From positions 150,229,577-150,293,576 of the forward strand of contig CP136065.1 of assembly GCA_032622095.1 (NCBI GenBank): a stretch of 64,000 nucleotides of DNA, given 5' to 3'. Both the position numbers and the translations under genes were made by a program. A model generated the notes under the pieces. That model worked only from the letters and a program-made list of their open reading frames with translations. It made no database searches and was not told where the DNA came from. Shown one piece after another: positions 37,601 through 52,600 of the stretch (position 1 is the stretch's first letter; each line of letters opens with the position of its first letter). Source of the DNA: Siphonodentalium dalli. Taxonomy: Eukaryota > Mollusca > Scaphopoda > Gadilida > Siphonodentaliidae.

Positions 37601-40600
37601 GAGGGTCCTATATTACTATTTCTTTGGCTTTGGGGGTAAAAAATATTTGATTCGAGTCGAGGAACCCACCCATCAAAGCTCAGAGTGATTAGATATCGAT
37701 TTTTGAAATCTATTAATTTTCGGATATGGACTAAGCCCACAAGTTGGCAGAACATGTGATCAAAATGGACAAATTGCGGGTGTAAGATGGATAACTCTAA
37801 AATCAAGTGCTTATTATTAACAATAATAACCACTGGTGGGCTACATATCCGAAAATTAATAGATTTCAAAAATCGATATCTATTCACTCTGAGCTTTGAT
37901 GGGTGGGTTCCTCGACTCGAATCAAATATTTTTTACCCCCAAAGCCAAAGAAATAGTAATATAGGACCCTCTGATCAGATTGAGTACCTTTAATAACAAT
38001 CTATGCCATAAAATATTATTAAAATACTATAATTCATCACCATTTGAAACGTCTGTGTCTCAGAAGATGCCCATAGCGAAATAGAAAACAGCTGAAATCA
38101 TAAAAAGATATAGAGTGATTCCCCTCCATTGAAAATAATACAATTTGAACTAATATCCAGATGAAAAAAACATGTCAGTGACTCATCAAAAACAAATGTT
38201 CACAGTTTATTACACCGGATTAGTTGATAATACAATGTTTTGGAGCTTCCTCTTTCAAATGGTATATAATATGGCATATATTTGATATATGTGATCTGGG
38301 GGTTCGAAAATTAAGTGGGCCTTTTAAGGTACTCAATCCGATTATGCACCCCTAAATTACTATTTCTTTGGCTTCGGGGGTAACAAATATTTGATTCGAG
38401 TCGAGGAACCCACCCTTCAAAACTCAGAGTGATCAGATATCAAACGGACAAATTGCGGGTGTAAGATAGAAAACTCTAAAATCAAGTGGTGATTATTAGC
38501 AATAAGAACCACTTGATTTTAGAGTTATCCATCTTACACCCGCAATATGTCCGTAATTTGTCTGTTTGAGACGTGGAAGTGGCCCACATCTCCAAAAATT
38601 AACACATTTCAAAAATCTCATAAAAAGTGATGAACTCTTATGTCACTTCAAGATGATATTGTGTACGTGCACACTGCATGGTGCCCACTTCACAAAAAGT
38701 GATGAACCATCTGCATCACTTCAAGCTGATCATGTACGTCACTTCAAGCCGATTGTGTGCATGTGCTTGATGTGTGTTGTTATCGGGAGACTGTGTTGGA
38801 ATTTGAACAATACATGTTTCTTACAATGGTTATGGTAGTTTTGAAAAGTTGATCAAATTATTAATGTTTCTATTAAATGTACTGGTATATGATTATAAAG
38901 AATGACTTGCAGATCGATTGTGGTCATTCTTTTTGACAGGCATAGTTATTATCACAATCTTGTTTAACCCTTTCAGTGCCAGGTCCGATTTTTGTATCAA
39001 CCCATATACCCTGTGCCAATGAATTCTCTTATATATGCGAGTCGACCATAGGTTGCCTCGCATATATAAGAGAATGCATTGGCTTAACAATTTTTCATCA
39101 TTTGTTATTATTTTTTTAATTTTTTTACAATTTTAATAAAAAAAATTTATATTCTTTATCAGACTTATTTTGTAGGTTTAGTGCCAGGGAATCTTACGTT
39201 TTTCATGGGCATCAAAATTATTACTATGAATAGTTGGTGATAGTTTTGAGTTATAACATGCCCCTAAGGTTTTATCCAGTTTGTTTTTAAATTTTTTTTT
39301 TTTAGGGCCGATTTTACAGACCGTAAATTAGGGCCGATGAAATCGGCCCCTGGCACTGAAAGGGTTAATTACTCTACCAGTCAAAATCCAATGGCCATAA
39401 TTGATCTGCAAGTCATTTCTTAAATTAGGGTTGAAGTTGAGACTGATCTGAAACAGGAAGCTCTCTGACATTGCAATGTACATGTATCTTTGTACGGCCA
39501 AGAACATATTAATATTATCACTGTGGAGATTATGGGTAACCTGATCTGAAAAGCCATGTGACAGTGACCTAAAGCTATTCAGCCAAACTTACCTGCAATA
39601 ATGTTGAACATTGTGAGCCAAACGAAGGCCGTAGATGGCACAGCGAACAAGAATGAGCAAATATACATAAACGGCAGGATCGCAAATCCGAAGAGCAAGA
39701 ATAACAGGAAGAGGTCAGAGATGTTCTTAACTCCACTGTAAGCATCGACTTGAAAGCTGATAAATGTTATTATGAGTAAAACAACTGGAATAACATAATT
39801 GACCATGTCCCAGCAAAATGTTGAAATCCAGAAGTTTGTGCTCTTTACGCCACTCACATATTGTACATGCTTTGCTTTCACTGCTCGTTCTTTCACAAGA
39901 AACAAGACAAAACTGCTAGCTAGAAAAGCCATTCCAAACAAGACATTGATAGATATAGAAAATCCTTCGGTTCCGCGGGTTAAGTCGTCGTTGACGATAT
40001 CATCAAGAGTTCTTGGCAGTGGGTGATTGTCAACTGTCAATGTATATGCGGTGTCATTTGTGAAGTATTTCAGCAATGCGTTTGAGAGTGCTGTCAGGGA
40101 GTCAGCTGGTGAGTGGTAACCTTGGTCGTTGAAGAAGGCTGTCACTAAAGTCATATTCTTGTCCAATTTAGTTACAGGTTCAAAATTCGCAGATATCATG
40201 TAGTGTAGATTGTATTGGCCAATTCTTGGCTCACCGACATCAGACAGATACTTTACAATATCGGGATTCTTTTCATAACCTTTTTGTTCATTGACGTTCA
40301 CTGTAACAATCTGTGAGTTGTTCAAATATTGATTAGTGTACAACCTCGCTAAGTCATGTTCGTACTGTGTTGAGTTAATTCCTGTTGCGTAGATGACATG
40401 GTTGTCTCCATAGCTGTTGACTGACAAGGCCAATGGTGGTGAATCTTCTGGCCCTGGGAATGTCTTGACTACAATGAGAGCCAGGATCGTGAATATGAGA
40501 GGAACTACTAGTTGGGTGCCAGTGATGATTTTGTTCCGGAATGTGTGGATAGCTCGCTTTATTAGCATGGCATAGAATTGTTGGGATTCGAGTCTCCAAC

Positions 40601-43600
40601 CTACATTTTTCTTTGGATGATAATCCACATCTGCAAGATTAAATATAATTGAATTAAATATACAAATCTAATTTATCATCCCTGTAGTCTTTGTTCTGCT
40701 GAAAAAATGTTAAAAACCAAATGTAACATAGAAACTGACAAAAAACTAAATTCAATTGAAAACCGACAAATCTTTAAATATCAAATTAAGGTCACGGTTA
40801 TCAACGTTTACGATGCAAACTTTAAATGTAAAAACAAAACTTGCAGACAATGTTTTCCTCCCAAAAACTCATAATTAAACTACATATACTTAACTCCTGA
40901 GTAACAAGCCAGCCCCCTCCCCTGTCATGAGTGCTGACTACCCTGAAAACTTGCCCTCATTGGACCCTGCTAACACGATTTACATATCATATACGCATTA
41001 TCATTGTTACTTAAGCAAGGTCCACCTTACTATTAGAAAGTGTTCTTTAATTGCCGTGCAAACGCCTACGTAAACATAACTATACATGTATATGTACATA
41101 ATACAATATTTTGATAATATAAATTCCAGTATTTCGTTATTAGCACGGTAGCACCTCAACTTGAGGTTATGCCATTGATAAATTATTTATTATATTGACA
41201 ATGGGGGTGACAGGAAGACAGCCAATCCTGGTTATGCCACTCCCTCACAATAATTACACCTGATTTTTGATTTATTATCGTTGCTTTAATTGTTGTAACC
41301 TAATTATTGTGTGAATAAAACATCTAAACATCATCATCTAAACTATACTGGTGCAACATGTTATATCATTATTAATAATATAAATAATGATCAAATCAGG
41401 GTTTGTAAAAATTGTCTGGAAACTAAATACATTTTTAAACATTTATTAGTGTCTTTACAGACTTATATTCCTAAGAAAATATGTTTATATCTATGATATA
41501 TGTTAAACATAAAACCTTCACTCAAGCACATGCAATCAAAGACTTTTAAAACATCTCAGGAGATATTCAGCAGATAATTTTATTTTATAAACTAGATTGT
41601 TTATCTGATAGAGGTATAACAGTGATGGTATCTTCGAATCTCGCTGTCTGCAATCGAAAGAGATGCACATGACCATCACTGTCACCAAATCGCTTAGCTT
41701 AGCACTTCTTTTGTAACAAAAGCCATGTCGCAGATAACCAGCAGGTGAGACTCACCCAGTAAATACCATCTGGACTATAATAAACTTGCCTGGTGGATAT
41801 GGGCCATAGAGTTGTCAATAGGATAGGATTATCAATTATGTCAGATTTTCTATAAATGTTTTTGTATTGAGTTTTTTCCTAGTAACAATGCATCACATAG
41901 TGACTCAATGTTACTTTTTAAATACAATTCATGGAAAGATCATGCAGTACCAGATTTCCTAAGTGGCAAAAATTTCCATACTAGTAAATGAAAAACTTTC
42001 CAAAGAGAACAACAAAACGATTGGTCCAAATGTTGATAAGTTTGATGAGTTTTACTGCATACCTGTGGTTGCATTGTGGAGGCATGTGTAAAAGGAAGAA
42101 ATTGTTATTCAAATACATGTATTTTTAAAGGATCTTGTCAGAGCCAGCAGGACAAGACAATCTATTGACCAATAGTCATACAGCCATAAACTAATTGTCA
42201 TATAAGCTATAAGATATATTTTAAAGGCATACTGTACACACTGTCTTTATATTTATACTCACAGCTAAACAGTCAGACAGTATACCTATTTCAGGAATGA
42301 AACAGTAAACTAATACTGATGAAAACACCAACAATTTCGTTTGTGCCACAAAATCAGAAAACACAACATCTAAACTTGGTAAGGTCACAGAAATAACAAG
42401 GGTTGCACATTGAAGATGATGCTTGTCAGGTTTTTTTCCCCCAAAAAGAATGAATGTCAGAAAAGAATTTAACAAGAATTGCATCCAGAGATATGGTATA
42501 TGTTTATTTACGTTAATAATAATACGAATACATGGAGATATCCATATTAATAACTTCAATATAGATACGGTTGAAAAGTATGTGTGTTTAATGAGTTTTT
42601 TTTAAATATGATCTTAATTTTATATGACAAAATATTTGAAATCGCACAGTACCAACTGCCTTTACATTGGTTTGCCAAGCATTCCGCAACAAAAATGTTG
42701 ATGTTGACAAAATTATCTCATAATCCATTTGAAATAATGTTATCTATTGCAACCAATTGTCCTTTGTAATGTATAGCATTAATTTAAATATAGCTGATAA
42801 CCAAGAGGTTGGTGAATTTATCGAATCTGAAATACTAGTATGATGTAGCAGCTATCGTGGGGCTAAATTTGCTGAACCAAAAAATAACAAAATATTGACA
42901 GAAAAATCTACCCAAGACAAAAGATTTCGCAACAAAAAGTGTAGTTTATTATCTCAAACATCGCTCAGTATAACCTAAGTCTATTACAGTAATGCTCTAA
43001 TTAATCGACTCCTTAACCACAGCAGAATTATGGGTAACTTTTCAGGATTTAGTCGGAAATATGGCTTGTTGCCATTCATCGGAAAGCTCTCAGGGAGAGC
43101 ATTACTGTACGTTTGTCAAATATTATATTGAGTACTTAAGCTTTTTCAATCATGAATTGAATAATGTTTTATATTGTCAAATGGACATTTTTTAATCCGC
43201 CTCGATCAAGTTTGGGGAAAACCCAGAGCTGAAATTAGCATGCAACAATCTCGTGATCAAGGTTAACCTCTGAACCGTGTCTGCATGTAAACTGCAGATG
43301 GGATGGCAGCAGATATCTCGAAGAACATAGTACTAGTACGTAGAGGGCTCAATTTCATGTTGAATGAAGCTCGATATTCACCCCAACCAAATAAATTGAC
43401 TCCACCAATCACCGAATGTTACATTATTTGGTCAACAACTTGATTTGGAAAACATGGTGCTTGTTCTTGGAGAGTTTTTTTGTCATAAATCACAGAGAAG
43501 TGTAAATATTTTAGCAAAAAATACATTCCTTGTGTCTAGTCCTACATCTTGATACAAAATATGCCCAATTATATGAAATAAATCACTGGAAATAGAAATT

Positions 43601-46600
43601 CTTTTTGTAAATACCGAGTCTACTTTTCGCTTATTATAAATCAGTGTCAATATATATATAGTTTGTGTGTTCAGTGCGGCAATACACGTTCACATCAGCC
43701 ATATCGTATATGGAAATGAAAGCGAAGTAGCCCACTCCATCATGTTATACATAATGTGTTGTATGCTAACATATTCATCGAATTAATGTAAATTCTAAAC
43801 ATTGATGTCGAAGGAAGTTTTTCCATTTTTTGTAGTACCTTCCTATTTGTGGGTTAATTGGTCCACAGATGTACAAAAAAACAGCTGCTTCGCTGTAATG
43901 AATACATGTATGTTGTGTAATAGATGCTATTTATTAGGGGGCATGTCAAATTATTTTGCGCATATACCAAAAAAAATGTGAAAAATGTGGCGTCATGATA
44001 GTAGTTTTTTCGTCATTATCGCATTCCATAACGTTGCAAGATTTCATAAATTTTTGCCGTTTTGTTCCAACATTTTTAGCCGTGTTTGTTTTCATCAATA
44101 TGACAGCTTTGTTTTGTCTATAGTGTCGATATGATCGGCAGCACATCTGATCATTTTTGCATTTCGCCATTATCGCAGTTTAACCGATGTGTAGTTGCAT
44201 TTTAGACTACTGGTATACGATATATATCAGCTGTTAAATTTGAGTCTGTTAAATATTTAAGTTAATACAAAACCATAATTATTAGTTTTATTAAGTTAAT
44301 GGTTTGTTAATTTGGATAATTCGAAATTGGAAATCCCACGGAGAGCACGTGCTCAGACATCCTGTAATGTTGTGCAATTTTTAGCATGGCTCTATGTCTG
44401 GTGTTTCATACCACGTGGTGAGTACTTGTTCCATGTCGGATCCATGTTTTGCTGGACCACCGGCGCTTAGCACTCGTCATCGATTTTTGCGTTGTGGATT
44501 ATACGTTGTGGTTTCGACATTAACGATCTTTTATTGCCAGTCTCTTTCGACATTGCATAATTTTTTGTCATGTGTTTTTCGCACTTTTTATTTTGCAAAA
44601 CCGAAAAACATTTTGACATCCCCCTGAGCTTCATTTTCATACAAAGTTTTCTTATGGGCATACTTTTTTCGCTGTTAAAAAACAATTCTACAGCTGTCCC
44701 ACAGTCTTGATTTCAGCAATTTTAATGTAGCTAAATTGTTGGTCGAATCATGAAACATATGGTGTCCTGTATTCAGTAGTGATGTGGACCGGACCGGACC
44801 ACCTTGGGTGGTCAGGTCCACTGCCAAGACGGTCCAGTCTGGTCCGGTCCAGGCCATTCCGCTCGGGTACACATACCTGGACCGGTCCAAAACAGTCCGG
44901 TCCACCTATAATAGGCTATATGTTAATGAATTCTCTGTTTTCTCAAAATTTTTACTCTGTTTAGTACAAACTATAAGGTAACTGAGTTCAGTGCATTGCA
45001 ATGAGTCCATATATGTTAAAACTTACATTGTTTGCCGATTGTATGCATCATTGTCTGTCTCTGGTGGGATATACTGGGAACGATGCACGATAATATTATT
45101 TCTAGTAATGCGAACATGCACTAATTAAATGTATTGGACAGATATATAGCTAGGGCCAGAATGTGGCACTCAACTGATCGTATGCATGATTCGTATCATA
45201 TGTTATTTTCATTAAATTGAAATTTAAACGAAATAACTACCGGTGTATAACAATTATACAAATGTGTACTAATATGACTACTACATTAATATTGGAGTCT
45301 TGGAGATTGTGATGGCTGATTGTATAGTCCTGTCAATTACAGTTATATACCTAAGTACAACTACTATTGGATTAATGTGACTGTCTTGTGTATTTACTAT
45401 GTAATGTGGTTTGCATATTACATTATAACTGTGAAAAACGATAGAATACTCGATTCGATATCCATCCAAATTGATTAGTTGATGCCATGTTACACTGGTT
45501 ATGACAAATAGTTCCATACTCATTCAGTTGCATGTTTGTCGCATTGATAGGGTACTACATAGTGTTGGCCAGTGTAGGATAGTAGTTATTAAAAACAATT
45601 TAGAACGAAACAAGCAATTTTTATATTTTGAAAATGTTTTCAGAATGCTTGACATTTTTAACATTTGGTTTACAGTAACAAATTTGAAAATGTTTTCAGC
45701 ATGATTGACATATTAACATATGGTTTATTCTAACAAATTTGAACTTTTTTCAGAATGTTCAACAATGTAACATTCGTTTTGTTCCCAACAAATAAAAAAA
45801 AAATCTCAGAATATTCAACAAATTAACATTTGGTTTATACTAACAATTTAAAATGATTTCAGAATGTTCAACTTTTTTAATACCAAGACTGCTTTAGTTT
45901 CAGAAGTTGAGTTAGTTGACAACTTGATATACACATTAACACTTCAAACTCTTTCCAAACCTTCATTTTGAATCAGGTCTTTGCATCTTGTACATAAGCA
46001 CGATGCTCGCATTCGCTTGTATTGCGGAAGGTGACGGGGTCCAATGTTGTCATGAAGGAACGATAGTTTTGTCACAGTGTCTGGCAAAAGTCTATTGCGG
46101 ATAGCAGAAATAATGTCCCCAGTGGTACTGAATAGACATTCACTTGGAACACTTGTGGCTACAACGCACATCATCTTTCTAGCAAGAATGGATAGATTCG
46201 GAAGAGAGTCTTGATGGATTTTCCACCAATCTAGAGGATTTGTGTTTATTCCAGCACATGGGAGAGTGTTGTATCTTACAATTTCTGTAACAGCAATGTG
46301 CGCGTGATTGAGCCCGAGTACTGATGCCAGAAATCTGCCGAGGCCCTTCTCTGCACTGGTCGCTGTCACTCCAATTTCTTGATCACTCGGTTGGCGATCT
46401 CCTCTTTTTTCCTTTTCGGTACAAATTTGTTTAATCAGATTCTCCAAGTCTTTCGTTACTTCCATTTCGATTCTGGTTCTAACTTCAAGTTTGTGGTTGA
46501 TAGCTCTGAAGCGAGGATCTAGATAGGTGCAATTATCCACTTGTGTTTCCTCTTGATCTCTGTCGAAGTATTTGTCCATTTTAAGCTTTGCCTGTTCTTT

Positions 46601-49600
46601 CAACTTTCTTATGGTGGGAGGGTCACTTGAGGAAGCACTCAGCGTTTTCACAAGCATAGCAATTGTAGGTCCGACAGCAGAAATCGTGACATACGATGAG
46701 GAACTCATCCATACCGTTGCATCGAAAAACGGCCGTAGCACTGGTATAAGCTGCTCCACGACATCCCATTCATTTTCAGTAGGTAAATAATGGGGTTTCG
46801 GTGCATTCTTGTGTGGCAAACGTTCCACCACAATTGTCACAAGTAGTTCTTTGAGTTCCAGTAGACGACTCAACATCATTTAGGTGGAGTTCCAACGTGT
46901 CTGTACATCTTGAATCAATTGCAGTTTCTTCAAATTGTCTTTTGTTTGCAGTTCTTCAAGTCGATCTAACTCAACCTTGCTCTTCCGAAAATGTTCCACA
47001 AGTTTCCTACATCGTGCAACTGCCTCTGAAACACCACACACATTTAATCCATCATGTATAGCCAAATTCAGAACGTGTCCAACACATGGAAATTTTGGTA
47101 TCTTCAAACAATCTCGGCAGCATTTAACATTAGAACTCACGTTATCACACGTAATAGCAACAAGTTTTTCCTTCGGCAACTCCCACATCTCTAACATGTC
47201 GGTGCATTTATCAGACATGCTTTCAGCTGAATGTTCACCAGGGAACGGAAGGGCGCCAAGTTGAACACTGGTCAGCTCCCATGCATTCAAAATAAAATGT
47301 ACAGTCAGACTAATGTAAGAATGCATGCCTCTTGATGTCCATATGTCAAACGTGATACAGAAATACTCGATACTTTGTTGAAAGTGTTGTTGAATATGGG
47401 CTTTTTTCTCCTCATACAGTTTGTCTATTTCGCTGTCCATTGTATCCCTGGATGGAACAATGAATTTTGGGTTCAGAGTGTGCGAATAACTAAGAAACCC
47501 GGGATCATTGACGACCGAAACTGGTTGGATATCGGAACATATCATTTCTGCCAATTTTCTCTTGGACTGAAGGTATCGCAATGAATCTTTTTTGTAGTAA
47601 TTGGAACCAAATACGCCTTCTGAGACTGGAACTGTGATGAGGTGTGATCAGGATTCACTGTCAGCAGAATGAGCAGATGACACAGTTGATGATGGTGGAT
47701 TTCGGTTAACGAAACCCAATAAAGTCCGAACACATTTTGGAGGATCAAATTTTGTATGGATATCCTTGTGATGTCTTTTAAAAAATGTTCAAGTTGCTTT
47801 GTCCACCGCCACCCTTCTTGATAGATTCATCGCACATGATACATCGCAACACACCAGTCATGTCTTCTGGCAGTGAATACAAATAACCATACACGGGCGC
47901 AGCATACTTCAAAGGGTATAATTCCTTTAGTGTCCTCTTACTGAGGAACGTTGTGGTCCCTGAAGTCGCTCCTTGTTCAGGGGTATTAACTGTCGACGGT
48001 TCCATAACTATATTCGATTCGCTTTCTTCGAGTACTTCCGGGGGAGTCTCAGGGGAGCCTCGGCCATGAACAATAGAAACGTTTATGTTAATTATTGAAT
48101 GTGTAATCATTACGACGGCGATGTGAGAATGTTGACAGAATAAACTTGAATGCGTTATAATTATATAACTGTTTCATGGAACAATGATTGTATATGTGGG
48201 TGCATGCTTGTGATTGGACAAGCTAAAATCCATTCTTTTTTTGTAGCTGTCAATCATCATCACCAACTTTGATCTCTCAACAGGCTCGTGTGACACCTGC
48301 AGTCACCCTTTGACTTTCGGCAATCGGCAGCACATGATCGCTACACTGTTGAAAACGATTTGTCTGAAGTCTGCGACATCAAAGCAGGCGGCCAGAAATC
48401 GGCGACATCAAAGCAGGCGGCCGCCCACACTGGCACTTTCAATATAAGGAAAGTGATATGTACAAAGTACCTCTTTACATTGTTTTCAAGGCATCAAACG
48501 TTTAATAGATATTAACCACTTGAATGCATCAATACATCGTTGCTAATTGATATGACGGTAAATACGCAATAATATTCGCGATAGTTTATTATAACTGAAG
48601 TAAAATAGTGGACAGGACCGGAGAGTACCGGACCGGCGGCAAAAAGCGGTCTGGTCCAGTCCAGTGACACCCGGTCCGGACCGGGGTCCACCCCTGGACC
48701 GTGGACCGGACCGGTCCAAAGCGATCCGGTCCGCATCACTATGTGATTGGCAGGCTTAATATATTTAATTGGGACGATTATGGAGCATTCGTTAGACCCC
48801 AAAATAAGCCCTCTGGGTGCTAAATTCTTTGAGATATCGGCTGTCCCACGTAATTACAAATTCTGTTCTGCAGTTTGTCATTCTGTCATGCATTCCATCG
48901 CAATCCACAGTATGTCATGTATCGTAATCTCGCTTAATCTAACTCGATCTCGCAACGATCTCGGAGTACTGCCCCAAAAAATATGGCAAAAGCTGGACGA
49001 AATATACTGGCATTTCTTATTTCTTATGCGTTTTCATGGCAACTTATGGAATAATTTATTGCACGCACAACATAAAAAAATGTCGTGCGCATCGAACTGT
49101 CAGAAGAAAAAAAAAGGGCTGAAATTATTCTGGAAAGGCAGTAAATTAGCTTTGAAAGCTCCGTCAGAATCTTTCTAAAAATTGGATATTCCTATCGATG
49201 ACAATAGCTTACAATGCTGAAGCATTGAGCTATAAATCGGATATTCCGATCGACAATAGCTCACAACTGCCAAAAGGTGTTGAGCTGATAATAAGCTTTC
49301 TTTAGATAAAAATGAGCCCTCTACACGCTATATTCGTTGAGATTGTGGCTGTCCCAAAACATTACAAATTCCGTTCCGCAGTTTGTCATTCTGTCCTGCT
49401 CCCCATCTAATTCCACACTTTGTCTCTCAGAAATTGCAACTTTCTGTTTCGCTTTCATTTTGGAATTTCCCAGTCTCGCGAGATCTCGTCTCGGTCTGTA
49501 CAAAATAAAATGGCAAAAATTAACGAAATATGCTGATATTTCTTACTTACGCTTTTCAATGGCCAAGTTATGGAATAATTTATCGCACGCACAGCATAAA

Positions 49601-52600
49601 ACGGTAGTGCGCATAGAACTGTCCGGAAACAGAAAAAAACGGGTCCAAAATTCACCTGGAATTGCTCACAAACGCCTTCAGCGTGTTGAGCTAAAAATGA
49701 CATAACCAGTGCACAGATTGAAGTTTTTTGACGAATAGTGTTTTAACTCGTTTGGGACGTGATTCTTTTGAGAAAACATTACTCACAGACGAGATTGTTT
49801 GCAGAAATGCTTACTTTTATATAATTTTATAGCAATCTATGCGTTTATTCAATGTTGGGTCAGACCATTTGCCATGGCAGAATTCTCCGTGTGACAACAT
49901 ACTATATGGGTGATCATCCGTAGTCTATAAATCATCTAGAAATTTTGGGTAGATACCATCAATTGCGACCAGTTGCCATAGTAACCTATTTTCGGAAATT
50001 TATGCGTTTGGGGGCTGTAATTTCGCTATATGACGATATGTTTGCGCCATTTTGAGTCAAATATAAATGATTTCCAAAGTTAAATGATCCAGGAATATTT
50101 TGCCAGCATCTGGAACTAGCCATGCTCGAAAATCACCCATCACCGACAGAGGGCGCCATTCAAAATGGCCGCCAAACCCCCGTTTTCTAACGTTAAATTG
50201 CTTACTTTTATATCATTTTATAGCAATGTATGTGCTAATTTCATGCTGGGTCAGACCATTTGGCATGACAGAATTCTCCACGTGATAACTCATAATATAT
50301 GGGTGATCATCCGTGGTCTATAAATCTTCCAAATTTTTTGGGTAGATACCACCAAATTGTGACCGGTTGATATGGCAACTGATTTTCTGAAAATTATGCG
50401 TTTCAGGGGCTGTAATTTCGCTATACGAGATGTCTGCATGCGACAATTTGAATCAAATGTAATTAATTTCAAAAAAATAGGATCCAAGAATATACTTAAA
50501 TTTCTCTCGCTTCTTGTTCCTTTCGCTGAAGGGGTCAAGATTCACCTGCCATGGTGATTGCCAACCGAAAACTTGTCCACGCGTCTACATCTTAGGCTAC
50601 TGGGCGCTGCCATTTTGGAACAATGACGTCACGAATCACGGCACGCGATCCCCACGTGACGCCAAAAATAGGTTACATCTTCCTGGACCCCTCACTGAGT
50701 GATCGGCCTATATTGAATACATGGTACTATGCGCAAAACATTTTATTATAAAAGATTCATTCGCTGGTAACAAGTGCATGAAGTGGGAAACGGATATATT
50801 TCCCGTCCTGTAGGTAATGTTTTGGGAAACGGATATATCCGTTTCCCGTCTTAAACGAGTTAAAGCCATAATTAAATGAAGAGGCTGGTTGTAATGTCCC
50901 CTTTGTACAGCTGTCACCATTCAGTCAACGCTCCAGTTACAAAATCAGTTTGGTTTTTCATGGTACGCTGTTCCCAAGGTATGAAACCCATGTGTTCAAG
51001 CCTGGCGAATTGGCGATACTGTTTTGTCGCCTAATTTTGTCAATCTATTCAGTGCTTTTGAATTAGATTACCGTCTCCATTTATGTTAAAAATTTGCCAA
51101 TTTGGCCACCGACAGCAGGAGTCCTGTTTGCTATGTACATCTGAAGACCCAAACATAGTGCTTTATACAGTTTGAAATATTTGGCAATGCAGGTTGCAAA
51201 TATGTTGGATTATACGCTGGATGGAAAAGCAGGTACGGTATACATGTATTTTGCTTGTGAGTGTGTGGGAGATTGGAGGGTATTTGAAAAAGCAAAGCCT
51301 GGGTGGCTTCTTTGGGGGAGGATAAGTGTGTTCATTTAAGAGACCCATATCATTCGCAGTTTGTAAATGTGCAAAATATATAAAAGTCTATAAAAACATC
51401 ACCACTAAGAAGAACATGGAGAAATAGATAAACTTTGATATTAATCAGTATATTCATTATTGACACAGTTCTCCCATAACAAAATTTTATGTTTTAAAAC
51501 CATTGATATGTAAACAAAACTGTTAAACTAATTTGCTAAAAATATATCGCTAATCATGTTGTAAGTTAAGATATTTTATTTTCAGAATAATTTTAAATGC
51601 TTTGACCTTTTCCAATATTTAGTCAAGTTTTATTAAACTTTGGTATCTTATTGGACTAATTGGACCATTATCGGTAATTCCGCAGTAACAGTAATGTTTA
51701 CATAACATTGGTTTCAACATGAAAAATCTCGTCAATGGAGAGTTATCAATAATAAAGAAAAGAACAAAGTCTATCTAATTTTCCATGTTCATCTTATAGT
51801 GATGATGGTTTTACAAACCTTATGGATTTTTCACATTTATCCTCTGTGAGTGCCTTATATCTCTTTATTAGCATTGCTGTGGTATAGGCACATACGTTAT
51901 AGCCGAAAAACTGGTCATTCTCTGGGGAACTTATGTCAGTGATTGTGACTGTTAGATACCATCCCACTCATGTTCAAGCTGGCCAGAATTATCTTGTAAC
52001 TTTATCGAGACTATCAACAGATCTCAAACTATGGTGCTGGATATTTGCAGAATGAGGTCCCCAGAGGGTGAATTTAGTGACGCTACCAAACACAGGTACC
52101 TAGACACAGATTTAAGTTCCCAGATGGTGATGACGGTGATGTCTATTATTCATCTGGAGTAGTTTTTAGCAAAAAAAATGCAGATGACAGATAATACAAG
52201 TACAGAAGGAGTCCTATTTATTAGAGGGAAATGTTCAGATAATAAAGTTCAACAAATCACTTATGGTCATTTTTGAACTGTATTATTGGAACATTTCCTA
52301 AGGGATAACTACTCATCAATGAGTATTTAGTATACAAAGGATTAAGTAGAATGTCTACATGAGATATGAGTCTATGAAGGCAAAACATTCTTTATTCATG
52401 TGACATACTTGATCTGTTCATGTTATATCTAAATTCACCATTGAGGGATCAATTATGATGGTCTATAAACATGCTATGCATCTTACTATCTGAGTCATTG
52501 TGGACCCCCCTCATGTACAAGAAAGTTTCTGAGAAAATCCAGACTACCTAACATGTACCCAAATGAGGGCTTCTGATTGAACCCAGTTCTAGCTGCCTAT

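Larger units (their letters stand above)
44777..48741 (-). mobile_element. hAT DNA transposon, about 4 kb, decayed
   Basis: TIRs TAGTGATGTGGACCGGACC at 44777 and, inverted, TAGTGATGCGGACCGGATC ending at 48741. About 130 bp at each end is filled with GGACCGG/GGTCCGG motifs, GC-rich against AT-rich surroundings and probably transposase-binding sites. A broken hAT transposase lies between, on -. The flanks GTATTCAG and TGTGATTG do not match, so no TSD is left. Located in the 12-kb intron of the ABCA3-like gene and in the same orientation. Confidence 0.88.

Noticed and set aside
37579-37993. Mirror-image frames of 102 and 68 codons
   Set aside because: They arise from the two arms of a palindrome, giving the same peptide on both strands.
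15250-39090. Repeated 26-bp motif considered as a CRISPR-like array
   Set aside because: The genome is eukaryotic, with spliced genes. Copies are paired palindromes inside TTAA-flanked elements, with no regular unique spacers.
46572-47584. + strand frames within the transposase region
   Set aside because: Antisense shadows of the transposase coding frame.
45944-48110. Domesticated ZBED host gene
   Set aside because: It lies between matching TIRs and has a frameshift and two stops, so a transposon relic is the better reading.
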